Source: Gymnorhina tibicen
Taxonomy: Eukaryota; Chordata; Aves; Passeriformes; Artamidae
Reading direction: 5' to 3'
DNA length: 64,000 bases
NCBI GenBank assembly: GCA_013399875.1
Contig: VXAZ01009557.1
Coordinates: 62,001 to 126,000, forward strand
This document shows positions 1 to 10,792 of this stretch, in pieces; within the stretch, counting starts at the first letter, position 1; the number at the start of each line of letters is the position of its first letter. The position numbers were made by a program, and so were the translations under genes. The notes under the pieces are model-generated. The model saw nothing but the letters and a program-made list of their open reading frames with translations. It was not told where the DNA came from and did no database searches.

Positions 1-3000
1 TGCTTCTTTCACTGCCCTTCGCCGAGGTTTCCTGCTGTGCATTTTCTCTTCCTTGCTCCTTTTAAAAGACCAGTAGATGCAGGGGGAAGAAGGACAGAGA
101 GACGGAGGGGTGTGTATGGGGGGCGGGGGGGAGTGCAAGGGCGCAGCTGATCCTGAGTGGGCTTTGCAATTAAAGATATAAAGCAGCACTGTAAAAATGT
201 GTTTGCGGTAGAAAAGCTCCAGCTATTGTGTATATTCCTGTGAGTATCCCTGCCTCAATGGACGTCTGCAGCAGTGCACTCTTGGGAGGTGCCACCCATC
301 TCCTGCCTTCCCTTCTGAGCAGGATTGGACCTCGTTTGCAGAGTGGGGGTGGGAGGGAAGGCTCAGACTTACCAGCCCTCTAAACCAAGGTTGCATCGAA
401 CTTGAGATGGACGAGGTGGTGGACGAAACACACGTAGGCAGAACACGCGATTTCCACTTTGGTGCATTCTCACCCTCCCAACCCACTGCATGCCCATAGC
501 GTATTTCATCCTCCCAAAGATGCAGTTTTACTGTCAAAGAGACTTAAGATCATGAAGAAGCGTGAAATGGGGCTTCCTTGTGGCTCAGATCAAGCAGAGA
601 AGCGATTTCAAGGAGTAGGAAGTCATGGAAAGCAGTGCTGTGGCAGGAGGGAAGAGAATAGGGCGCTGTGTGCCAAGGGAGGGTCGGGGCTGAGCCTCGC
701 CCAGCTGCCTTTGCAGGAGCAGCTCCCCATCTCCCCATCGCCTGCAGCACGTACAGCAGCAATGGAGAATAGCCTGGAAAGGCAGGAGAAAAAGAATAAG
801 GAATCCTTCAATTAAGGAATGAGTGCTGTTGGCTTTCTTCATTATTTCCTTCTTTATTCTCAGCAAAAGCCGATCCGTGCTGAGGGGAGGGCAGCTGCAG
901 CCGTCTGCGGCTGATGCCCGGGGGCTTATCCCCCTTGGGAAGATTTGCTTGGTTTGTTTAAACAAACAACCAAATCCTTGGGATGAAAAGAAACAGGGCT
1001 TGCTCCCCCGAGCCTGGCTGCCCTCTCTCTTTTCTCCCTGTCACCTCAGGCGTTTTCTCCCGGCCCCGGGGGCTGTTGTCGGTGCTGGAGCCGCGGGATG
1101 GGCGGCACATGCTCAGTGCCGGCTCAGCTGCGGTGCCGGCCCCGCTGCCGGGCAGCCCTTGCAGGGGCAGAGCCCTCGCACCTCCTCCCCGCGGCATCTG
1201 CACAAGGCTTTGTGCTTTTGTGCACCGCAGCCCGGGGGTCTGGCTGGGTTCTGCAGGGCTACGGAACTCCCCCCACCATTTGCAGCATGTGGGTCGAATA
1301 AAGAGACCCGAGATTATGAAATGATGCGGAAGGTGACATCCCCACCGGCTTTCTCCGACGCTGGCGTGTCTGAGAAGGTGGAGCCAAGAGGAAACACCAG
1401 GCTGTCATTGCTGGCCTCATGACTGGGCATGGTAAATGGGCCTTGGCAGATCCCAAGGTTTTCCCGTCCTGCTACGACATGTGAGAGTTAAGGGACTTCA
1501 TGTAGCTCTGATATCCCCTGATCCTTTTTCTGGGTGGTATTGAGGGACACCGTATGGAACTGCCCTGTCCTGACATTTCTACTGCCCACGCTGGAGAGTC
1601 AGAGTCCCTTCTACCAAGTTCTCTATCTCTGTGTTTTCAAGAAATCACTATTGTCTTTTTCTTTGGCTGTTGAAGAAGTCTATGTGGCCTTAAAAATTAT
1701 GTTTCTTTCATTAAGAATTCAGTTTTACATGCCAAAAGAGCCTATTGTATTATTGTAGGCATTTTTTATATAGATGTATTTTTTTTTTTTACCAGTGTAT
1801 CCAAACAAGGGATCTAAATAACTGGAAAATACCTGTTCTTTCTAAAATATAAATAATATCTTGTTTAATGGCACCATGTAGACTCTGGGAAGATGCTTCA
1901 GATGCCTCAAAAGAGCCCTTTCTTGGAACCTGTCATTGTTGGTTCAGGTCTGGCGAAGGCACTGTTTTATCAGATGAGCACATTTTCCTTCTGCTGAGTA
2001 AAAGCTGAGATTTAGTGGTCTGATGTGGCAACCAGAAGGCTGCAGATAAGCCCATTGTGACAGCAGTGTGGGCAGCAGGGGGGTGAACTGGGCTGATGAT
2101 TCTTCATGACAATCCTTGGAGGGACCTGAAGCTCACTCAAACTTCCATGCCCCTAAACTAACTGGAAACAACATGCCTGGCTAATCCCTCCCAGTTTTCC
2201 TACTGACATGGGCTTTACTCCTGCAGGTGTGAGTTATGTTTTAAAAATGAAAGTCTGCTCTCCAGAGGGGAGTTAAACCAGTGGGCTGGGATTTAGAAAT
2301 ACAAAAGAGCCGGAGAGCAACCAAAGACCATGTGCATGTGCTGTGGCACTTTGGCACGTCCCAAATGGTGAAGAGCTGCTCAGCCTATTTCCAAACAATC
2401 CTTTTATTCTTTCAAGGTACTTCTACATGATTATTGCCCTACTAGAGGGCATCTTATCCCCTCTGAATTTGTTTATGCAATTAGTACCACTGTATAATGG
2501 GCAAATACAATAATCCTCAGTTAATGGAAAGGAAACCAAATCCAAAGAGACCAAATGGCTGTCTGTGGTCACACAGCACATCTGTACCTGACACATCAGG
2601 GCACTGGGCTCTGTCTTTGACTGTCTCATCAGCTGCTGCCTCACCAGCTCCCCAGCTCCTTTGTAGCTCTTTGTCTCACCCAAACCTGACCATCCAAACC
2701 TGAGTTTGCCCCAAATCCACAAACGCTCTGGGTCAGCTGCTTCCATTTGGTTCCTTCCTCTGCTTTATCAAGCAACCCAGGCCACGCTTCTCTCCTTCCC
2801 AGCAGTAACCCCCCAGCCAGGCTCTGCTGCACAGCTTGGGCCCTTCTCTCTTGCTGAGCTCACACAAGAGGAGATTTCCCTGGTTATTTTCCTGGGAGCA
2901 GCCCACATGTTCCAGTGCTACAGCTCGAGTGATTTGCTGATGCATTGGCTGTGCACAGCACGGGTTGTTGTGACATTCATGAGCTGCCAATAAAACCTGG

Positions 3001-5469
3001 GGGGAAGGAGCCGGGTGATTGGAAACCGTTCCTGGGCAATAGTTGAGCAGATGTCTGACAGAAGGCAGAGGAAACCTCACATCTGCCTGTTCTCCTGGAT
3101 GATTCCACATGAACCCATGGTAACTTCTGGGCCTGGAGTCTCGAGGTGTCCCTATACCATCCGTGTGGGGTGCAACTACTGAGCTGACAAAAAAAACCCA
3201 AACCCTCCCGAAAAACCAATCAACCAACCAACCAAAAAACCAAACAAAAAACCCACTGGTGTTTTCTGGTTGTGTGAGATCTGCTACTGACCTGTCTGTA
3301 GAAGCTGGGGAGCAAGAAGGTGGAAGTGCACTAGACTGAAGGTCTGGCCAATATTTTTATGATAGGATTCATAGCAGGGGAGAATATCTAGAACCTGCTG
3401 TACTCTCAAGGACACTGATTGCTTGAGGACTCGGGTTGCTTTTGTTGTGTGTGTGGCATTGCAGTCTGTTCTGGAGGTCTCAGTTCTCTGTCTCTCTGTC
3501 TTCTCTACCTTTTGTTTAAGCTTTGGCTTCATTTATAATTGGCCTGTTCTCATTTTTTCATGAGATAAGATTCATTACGGAAGCAATTCTTACTTCTCCA
3601 AAGTTATCTTCACAAACCAAATTATTTTCTTGTAATAACCTTCCTCTGACCTTGCTATCAGACAGAGCACATCCAGTCTCATCTATTTAAATTTCACATA
3701 AATTAGCCTTGCTCTGCCTCTGGTTCACTGTGACTGATGCTGTGTCGGTGTTGAGCCGAGATGGCCTCGCTCTGTTTTTCTGAATGCCATTAAATACCAC
3801 CCCAAAACCTGGCTTCAGTTTAGCTTTATATATTTAGGGAGCAGAGAACAAAACTTTTCAATGAATAATAGGTGTTAAGCCCCACCATCCAGGCACATCA
3901 TGAGGAGGGAAATGGATCACATTGCTCCTGCACCACGGCTCCCAGATGGAGCTGTTCCTTCATCTCTGGCACCACAAGCACTCGGGGAGCAGCTGGATAA
4001 TGTCTCCGGGGCTTGACTTGGAGATAAACACTCTACATGGATCGATGGTGTGCACAGCACTGATGCAAAGCGCTGGGGATGTGGAAATGCAGGATGTTGC
4101 CGACAGCACTAGAGGGAGCACAGGAAAGGAGTAGCTAGAGAGAGCTGGGAGCCTCCTGGGAAGGCTCAGGGAAGGGAACAGAGCTGGGTTGCAACAGGGA
4201 GAAAGTGACTTTTCCCGGGCAATATATTCTATTGTAACATAATGATAATACTCAGGGAAAAGTTAGATGAAAAATTTTAATGAAGGTTGATTGGCTCATG
4301 GGACGTGGGATGGAATGCAACCAAACCAGAATCAGCCTGTGCTGATTGCGGGGCATAAATGCTCAGGAACATTGAGGAACTGACTGTGCCTTTATGGATT
4401 GTAGCTTAATCACTCCTCAGGGGTCTCTAAAGCCAACAAAATGCGAGTTCACTCCACTTTACAGGATGGGACGCTGGTATCTTTTTTGTATCTTTTACAG
4501 TTTATTCACTTCTTGGTTTACACAACTCGGTTATTTCCAATGTCTAACCCCAGTTCTAACAGGACAGCAGTGAAATGTTATGACGCAGTGATGAAGACCA
4601 TACCAGAGTGAATGAATCTGCTGCTGCTGCTTCTATTGCAGTGTTTGCCTGAAGAAGAGAAGTAAAATGTCAGTAATTCACACCTGAGTGAGCGGCCTGT
4701 CCTAATCCTCTGCCCACCAGCGAGGCAGAGCTCTTGCTGCACCTCTGAGACTGAAGCAATGCTTTGGTATCCAGTCCCTGAGGACCTGAGCCAGATTAAT
4801 TTATACAGAAATGAAATATTTGCTCAGTGCAAGCTGAATTTACTTTTACTAAGTTAACAGAAGCAAAAATGCTAATAGCTGCTCAAGTAAAAAGTTCAGC
4901 ATTCCCGGTCTAATTGTTCTTAAAATATATACATTTGTGCACTAGATCCGGGCTTTCTGGGCCTGAATGCCTTGGCCATGTCATATTCTGGCCAACCACT
5001 TGTCTTCTCTTGGTTCAAGGGTTTTGTCCAGTGGCATAAATATGTCCTCAAAACCTTAAATCTACTGCAAATGGGAGTGCAGATACTTCTGAAACACATT
5101 TTACTGCTGAGGTTGGCAGTCTTTTACCTCTGAGTTTTAAGCAGCTGTGATTGAGACAAAGTCTTGCTTCGGGAGATCTCGGGTTTGATCTTCACTGACA
5201 CAGGTTCCTAAATAGCGACCCAGAGGGTACAGGTCTTTATTTTAGTTACTGAATCAGAGCATGTAGCTCTCCTCACAGGATGCCTTTTCTTGTCTTAGCC
5301 TGATAAAACAATTCTTTGTCACGGAATGTGTCGTGAGCACAAGGCCATCACTGTGATGCCTCTGTGATGGTGTCGCTGGTGGCTCTGAAGCACAGGTGTG
5401 GGGATTTCAGGGATCCGTTTCGTTCTCAGGGCATGGATCAGGGGCTCCTCAGGACATGAATGACACTGA

Positions 5470-5930
5470 GGGGCTGGAGTGTGTTCAGAGAAGGGAACAG
5501 AGCTGGGGAAGAGTCCGGAGCACCAGGAGCATCTGAGGGAAGTGGGGGGGCTCAGCCTGGAGAAAAGGAGGCTCAGGGGGGACCTTCTCTCTCTCAACAA
5601 CTCCTCAACAGGAGGGTGGAGCCAGGTGGGGCTCGGGCTCTGCTCCCAATTAACAAGTGACAGGACAAGAGGACATGGCTCAAGTTGCACCAGGGGAGGT
5701 TTAGATTGGACATTAGAGAAAATGTTTTCACTGAAACAGCTGTCAAGCCTGGCGCAGGCTGCCCAGGGAACAGGCGGAGTTACCGTCCCTGGATGGATTT
5801 AAAAGCCATGTAGATGGACACCTGGGGACATGGTTCAGTGGTGGGCTTGGCTGTCCTGGGGGAACACTTGGACCTGATGATCTTGGAGAGCCTTTCCGAT
5901 GCCAACAAACCAGTGACGATCCTGTGCTCC
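5470..5930 (+). repeat. CR1 LINE fragment
   Basis: It matches the 3' part of avian CR1 from memory: CTCAGCCTGGAGAAAAGGAG, then a GGACATTAGAG / GCTGCCCAGGGAAC stretch, the TGGATGGATTTAAAAGCC stretch and CTTGGCTGTCCTGGGGG. It is 5'-truncated as usual for CR1, and its extreme 3' tail is diverged. Confidence 0.85.
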
Positions 5931-5959
5931 TACGGTTCTATAATTTCTTCAGGACTCAG

Positions 5960-6460
5960 TCCTTCCTCCTCTTCATGCCCGGCCTCCGCGGTGGTGCTGA
6001 AGGGACAGCTACCGGCCGGGGTCCGGCGGAGGTGACGCTGCTGAAGGGACAGCTCCGGGCGGGGAGCGGAGCGCCGGCAGCTCCCGGGTCCCGGGGGGCT
6101 CGGTCCGCTGCCCCCTTCCCGCTGCTTGCCCCGCTCCTCCCCCCGGCAGCGGGGAGTGCCCGGCGGTGGGGGCTGACCGGGGCCCTTCGGGACCGTCCCC
6201 CGCCGCTCCCCGGGGCCGCGGCAGCTCCGGCCCCGCTCCCGGCCCCGTGTGCCGCTAATTGCATCCGACGGCTGGCGCCGGGGCGCAGCTGCAGGCTCCG
6301 CGGCGGGGGAAGGACGCAGAGCACTTCCAGCGCTCACCACAGCCCTGCCGCGGCCCACGGCCTTTTGTCCTCTTGCTCCTCTTCATTTTAATTGGCAGAG
6401 AGGGACGGCCGGCTTGCTCTGCAGGAGGGCGAGCAGGACGGGGGAGGTCCCGATGGAATG
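5960..6460. promoter_or_regulatory. CpG-rich patch, probably in STMN3 intron 1
   Basis: This is a dense run of CG dinucleotides in otherwise moderate-GC DNA. It starts right after a CR1 and contains the motif CTGAAGGGACAGCT twice, near 5998 and 6040, as part of a diverged duplication of about 42 bp. No TATA box or clear first exon was found. It may be an internal promoter or an enhancer of STMN3; this is inference. Confidence 0.45.
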
Positions 6461-8600
6461 GGGGCAGCTGTGAAATCAGCACAGCAAACCTCCTGAAAGG
6501 CAGGGAATGCAGCACGGAATCATCCGCACACAGCGCCACTACTGAAGCTCAAGTCGTGGAATACAAAGCACTGTGCTATGTAACAAGTGCTGTCAGACAA
6601 TTAAATTGAATTAAATGAGGGGGTCAGGGGTGTGGCACATCTGCCTCATGCCTTGGTTTCACCCAGGACCAGACATAATGGTGGAGCAACGACCTTGTTG
6701 ACTGGTTTGTTTGTGTTAAATGATGATGTCTAAATGATAATAAATGATAATGTCTCTCATCTGTTCCCAGGGACCCTCCTTAGGGCTCTTGGCAGCACAT
6801 TAGGAGATGCATTAGCTTACTGCTCCATGCCATGACTTTGGGCCTCTCAAAGGCTCTCCAGAGGTTCTTTTCATTAAGAACAAAATCAAAGATGTCTGGC
6901 TGCCACTACTGGTGTAAACTATTCTCTATTTGGTTTACATTTAACAGCAGGACTGGGCAGGAGGTTCAAATCAGAATGGGGAGCAAGCTAAAAAAAGTGT
7001 TCAGTCAAGATCTGAGCTTCAGGGGTGGTGGTTTAGCAAGAGAAGGGTGTTAATTAGGGTGAAGTTCTGTACCTAGGAGGAAAAATAAGTGCAAGCAGGA
7101 AGCAGGCATAGGTTTTTCCACTCAATTAGCTGTGGGAAGGCAGAGGAGAATACCTGAAAGATGTTCCTAAGAGCATGTGGTACACAGGATGTCACTTTTT
7201 TCAGAATTGTTCTGTGTCTAATGCCTCTTCAGATCACGGAGTTCTGGGGATTTCCCTGTCCTGGCCCAGGGGAGGGTCTTGTTCTGAAGGTGGCATTGGC
7301 AGCTGAGTTGCAGAGCTGCCTCTGGCTGGAGCACAAAATGAGCTCCCTACAGAGGGCACAAACTAAGGCCAGAAGCACCAGGATATGTGGGAAATCCAGA
7401 GGCAGAGCCAAGGCAGGACAGCAGGATGCCTTTGCCTGTGGCAGAGGCAGGAGGAAAGGCAGCACGAGGACGCTCAGGGCAGGTTTGGCAGGACATGCAG
7501 CCATGAAGACTCTGTCCCCATGAGCCTGGATGTCCCCCAAGGAGCCAGCCCAGGACAGAGCCTCACAGGACCCATGAGGCAGCAGCAACCACTGCTGAGC
7601 CCCAGCTGCTGACCTGCCACATAGGAGTGATGCTGTGAGGGTTTCACTGATGTGATGAAGAACGTGACAGCCTGACAGAGCACCTCGCTGACTTCAACTC
7701 TTTCTATTCTGAGGTTCTTCGTCAAGAGTGTGCAAACAGCTCACTGTCTTAAATGTGCTGAACTCCAAAAATATGGGTGAAGATTGGCCCAGAAGCAGAT
7801 TGCTGCAGTCTGTGTTAGGGCAGCACTTGTGATCACTGAGGATGCTGTGGTGCATCCTCCAGTCACAGGAGCAATGAGCAAACTGGAGGGCTCACAGCAG
7901 CAGAGCTCAAAAATGTTTCCTGTCCTTTGCAGAAGGATGTTTACTGTGCTCACAGACTGTACCAACCTCTGCCTATGTGGGCCAAGGTGGTGGCGGGATC
8001 CACTCACATCCCCCCTGATCTGCTGCTGCAGGGCAGGAGGTTCCTTGTGAAGCTGGGGTCCAGCTCTTCCCCTGGTAGCAGAGCCCCTGAACAGTTTCAC
8101 GGCTCAAGGGCCCCTTTGTTCTCCACATTGCTGACCTCCTCTTGCCTCTTCACCCTCACCTCAGAAATGCTGACTTGTGAAATACTCTCAGCTCGCCAGG
8201 GCTTGAGCAAGGTTTCCGGGTATCAGTGGGCATCATTTATCTCAGAGGCTGGACATCCCACTTCCAGTGGAGAAAGGGTGTGAGCAGCTGTCCCAACATG
8301 TTTAACTAAACGGGCCGCAGCATCCCAGCTCCTTTGGAGGGAAAATCCTGCACAGAAACTTTTACCTCTAGATGTGTTAAATCCCTGCTGTGTGTGCTCC
8401 TGTGACATTTGCCACACTGGCAGCTAATTTAAGCTGCTCTAGATCAGACACTCCTTGGGGACCTTTTGGCAAGCTGTGGCAGCACGGAAATGTCTCTATA
8501 GAGTCTGATAGCTGCAGATGGGATACTTGCTTAACTTCTCCACGAGAAAGAGATGCTGTTGCCATTAGAATCTCTCTCATTGCTATCTCATATTTTTCAG

Positions 8601-8696
8601 CCTACAAGGAGAAAATGAAGGAGCTGTCTCTGCTCTCCCTCATCTGCTCCTGTTTCCACACCCAGCCCCATCCCAACACCATCTATCAGTATGGAG
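8601..8696 (+). CDS. STMN3: STMN3 exon 2 (membrane anchor)
   Basis: Acceptor TTTTTCAG ends at 8600 and donor GTAGGT starts at 8697. The exon completes a split Ala codon, encodes the 32-residue anchor segment ending IYQYG, and leaves one base of the next Asp codon. The two cysteines of ICSC are the expected palmitoylation sites. Confidence 0.95.
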
Positions 8697-10440
8697 GTAG
8701 GTAGCCTGGTCCCACAGGAGCTCCAGCAGTGTTTGGATTGTTCTCCCATACGCGGTGTGGGAGCTTGCCAGAGTCAGAGTCTTTCTGCTTCATGCTGGGG
8801 TGACATACAAGGTATTAACAGCAATGTGACCTTTCTGCAATTATGCCATGACTTTAAATTAATTGCATTTGCATGGTGGGGATGAAGGTGATCGCTAATC
8901 AAGAAATTCTGGAGACAAAACAAAATCACCCAGGTCAGGACATGGGAAAATCCTAATTCCTGTGTGAGAAGCTTGATGACCTCAGGTGAACACTCTCCTG
9001 AGTGGCACAGGTTCACAGAATAACTCTTTTTTCCCCACAAAGATATGGAGGTGAAGCAGCTGGATAAGAGGGCATCAGGCCAGAGCTTTGAAGTGATCCT
9101 GAAGTCCCCTTCAGATTTATCTCCTGAGAGCCCAATCCTTTCCTCCCCTCCCAAGAAGAAGGACCTGTCCCTGGAGGAGCTGCAGAGGAGGCTGGAGGCT
9201 GCAGAAGAGAGGAGGAAGGTAAGGAGATGTCCTGTAAAGGCAGTGACTTTCTGGTACTAATTGCACCTAACCCTAAAACTCAGCAGGAGTAATCTAAAAC
9301 AGCTGGGAAGAGTGTTCTGACTCTTGTTATTCCACTGTAAATTGTCAGGTGAGACATAGGAATCATGGAGTGAGGTTCTGCAGCCTGATTTAGGCAGGGA
9401 ATTCAACTCCACCACCATCATTGTGTAGATGTGGCACTTGGGGACATGGGTTAGCGGTGGGCTGGCCAGCGCTGGGGGAACTGTTGGACTCAGTGCTCTC
9501 AGAGGGCTTTTCCAACCTAAATGATTCTATGATAGCAGGAAAAAGGTGTCAAAAGCATCTTCCAAGCAAGGAGATTATGTTATGGGGTGGAGGGGGCTGG
9601 CGGAGTGGTTTGAGCAGAGGAGAGAGTCAGAGAGCCTCTCCGGGGAGATGAAGGCCGGCAGAGCCTCTCCGGTGGCCTCACCCCCCTCCCTCGGCAGACC
9701 CAGGAGGCGCAGGTGCTGAAGCAGCTGGCGGAGAAGCGGGAACACGAGCGGGAGGTGCTGCACAAGGCGCTGGAGGAGAACAACAACTTCAGCCGCCTGG
9801 CCGAGGAGAAGCTCAACTACAAGATGGAGCTGAGCAGGGAGATCCGTGAGGCACATCTCGCTGCCTTGAGGGAGCGGCTCCGCGAGAAGGCAAGCGCGAT
9901 CCCCGGGACAGGGCTGGGGGCTGGGGGGGCTGGTCCTCATGGAAGAACGGGGTCTAGTCCCAGTGTGATGGGTGCAAGGGACAGGGCGTTTCCTTGGTGG
10001 TGGTTGCTGAGGAGCAGCTCTGCTCTGGAGCAGCACGAGGAGGGGGTTATGGCCTTCAAGGTCAGTAGAGAACGTAGCCTGGATAATCTTGATAAGTGCA
10101 AGTCCAAAGCCACAGCATCAGGCCCACCATGGGCTGTGTGGCCTGAAGGGTTTTGCAGGAGACATGAGCCAGGAGTGTGTTCGCTGGAGGTTCCATCACC
10201 TCCAGGCTCCCCACAGATGATCCTTCACTCCTTGCAGGTGTAACCCCCTGCCCTCAGGGTGTGTTGGATGGGAAGCTGGTCTCTTTTTTTATGTCTGATG
10301 CAAACCCTGCGTGCAGGAGGCAAATACTGATCACAAGAGCGGGGCGTGTTAGCCCGGTGTCATCTCTCCCGTCTTTGCAGGAACTGCACGCAGCCGAAGT
10401 CCGCAGGAACAAGGAACAGCGGGAGGAGATCTCCGGATAA
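8601..10440 (+). CDS. STMN3: Stathmin-3 (SCLIP), exons 2-5; first coding exon not in window
   Basis: Stathmin-family phosphoprotein of neurons that binds tubulin dimers and promotes microtubule disassembly (family knowledge). Coding exons are 8601-8696, 9043-9218, 9698-9889 and 10381-10440; frames join across every intron. The N-terminal part reads [20 protein letters not shown], the membrane-anchor segment whose paired cysteines are palmitoylated in this family. The stathmin-like domain follows, with RASGQSFE, the Ser-Pro sites of SDLSPESP, and the long helix [14 protein letters not shown] through the C-terminus EEISG. The exons give 174 codons including the stop plus two nucleotides of a split codon; adding the short first exon known in vertebrates (MASTxS-type, about 19 nt) would give about 180 aa, the usual STMN3 length. 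The sequence fits STMN3 better than STMN2 or STMN4 ([10 protein letters not shown]). The intron after 9889 starts with GC rather than GT. Confidence 0.96.
9043..9218 (+). CDS. STMN3: STMN3 exon 3 (start of stathmin-like domain)
   Basis: Acceptor CCCCACAAAG ends at 9042; donor GTAAGG starts at 9219. It encodes [20 protein letters not shown], then the Ser-Pro-rich regulatory loop, [12 protein letters not shown] and the start of the helix, ending EERRK. The loop carries the usual proline-directed kinase sites of stathmins. Confidence 0.96.
9425..9536 (+). repeat. CR1 LINE 3'-end fragment
   Basis: It lies in STMN3 intron 3, about 210 bp after exon 3. It contains GGGACATGGGTTAGCGGTGG, GGGGGAACTGTTGGACT and the CR1 3' tail CCAACCTAAATGATTCTATG. 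Confidence 0.8.
9698..9889 (+). CDS. STMN3: STMN3 exon 4 (tubulin-binding helix)
   Basis: Acceptor CCCTCGGCAG ends at 9697. The 64 codons run [18 protein letters not shown] to ALRERLREK, a charged continuous helix typical of the tubulin-binding repeats. The exon ends AAG and the next bases are GCAAGC, a GC donor; reading on without splicing soon leaves stathmin sequence, and exon 5 continues the protein exactly. Confidence 0.95.
10381..10440 (+). CDS. STMN3: STMN3 exon 5 (C-terminus)
   Basis: Acceptor CCCGTCTTTGCAG ends at 10380. It encodes [19 protein letters not shown] and the stop TAA at 10438-10440, the conserved STMN3 C-terminus. Confidence 0.96.
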   Translation, partial: ELHAAEVRRNKEQREEISG

Positions 10441-10786
10441 AGGGCTTTTCTACACATCTAACACTTGATTCCTGTTAACAAACCAACCAATCGACCAACC
10501 AACACGTTTTATTTTGTTTGTCTAGATGTGACATTCGGTCCTCCATCCCCCCTCCCCGGTGTTCGTCCCCAGCTACACGCTTCTCTCTGCATCCCTAATC
10601 GCCAGTGCTTGTGGGGATTCACAGATCATAGGGACCTCTAAGCAGAATAGCAACTAGTTCACATCAAATAGAGAATCAAATCAGTTGATCAGTCAATCAA
10701 ACAGCTTCTTTGGAGGGTTTTGTCCTTTTTTTAAAAAAAAAAATATTTCTTAAACTCATGTAAAAAAAAAACCAAACTAAGATATT

Positions 10787-10792
10787 AATAAA
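10787..10792 (+). terminator. STMN3: STMN3 proximal polyadenylation signal
   Basis: AATAAA lies 347 nt after the stop codon. Further AATAAA hexamers occur near 14217, 14800 and 14818, so a longer 3' UTR is possible; human STMN3 has a 3' UTR of over 1 kb, so the true main end cannot be told from sequence. Confidence 0.55.

Larger units (their letters stand above)
1..8600. other. STMN3 intron 1 and/or upstream DNA
   Basis: No exon I can support. I looked for the short first STMN3 coding exon (ATG-GCC-AGC-type, ending with a split Ala codon and GT) and did not find it, so it is probably upstream of this window. The stretch holds a GC-rich patch at about 890-1210, a stronger CpG-rich patch at 5960-6460, a CR1 at about 5470-5930, a CA-rich simple tract near 3205-3260 and otherwise unique-looking DNA. 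Open frames here are short and show no recognisable family. Confidence 0.6.

Noticed and set aside
1098..1301. Candidate STMN3 first exon at an ATG followed by GGCGGCACATGCTCA
   Set aside because: The codons (MGGTCS) do not resemble the MASTxS start, and no GT donor follows in the required phase.
5990..6055. RE1/NRSF silencer element near a neuronal gene
   Set aside because: Only GGTGCTGAA and GGGACAGC fragments are present, and they are not in the orientation and spacing of the RE1 consensus.
9255..9275. Telomere-like CTAACCCTAAA
   Set aside because: A single copy, expected by chance.
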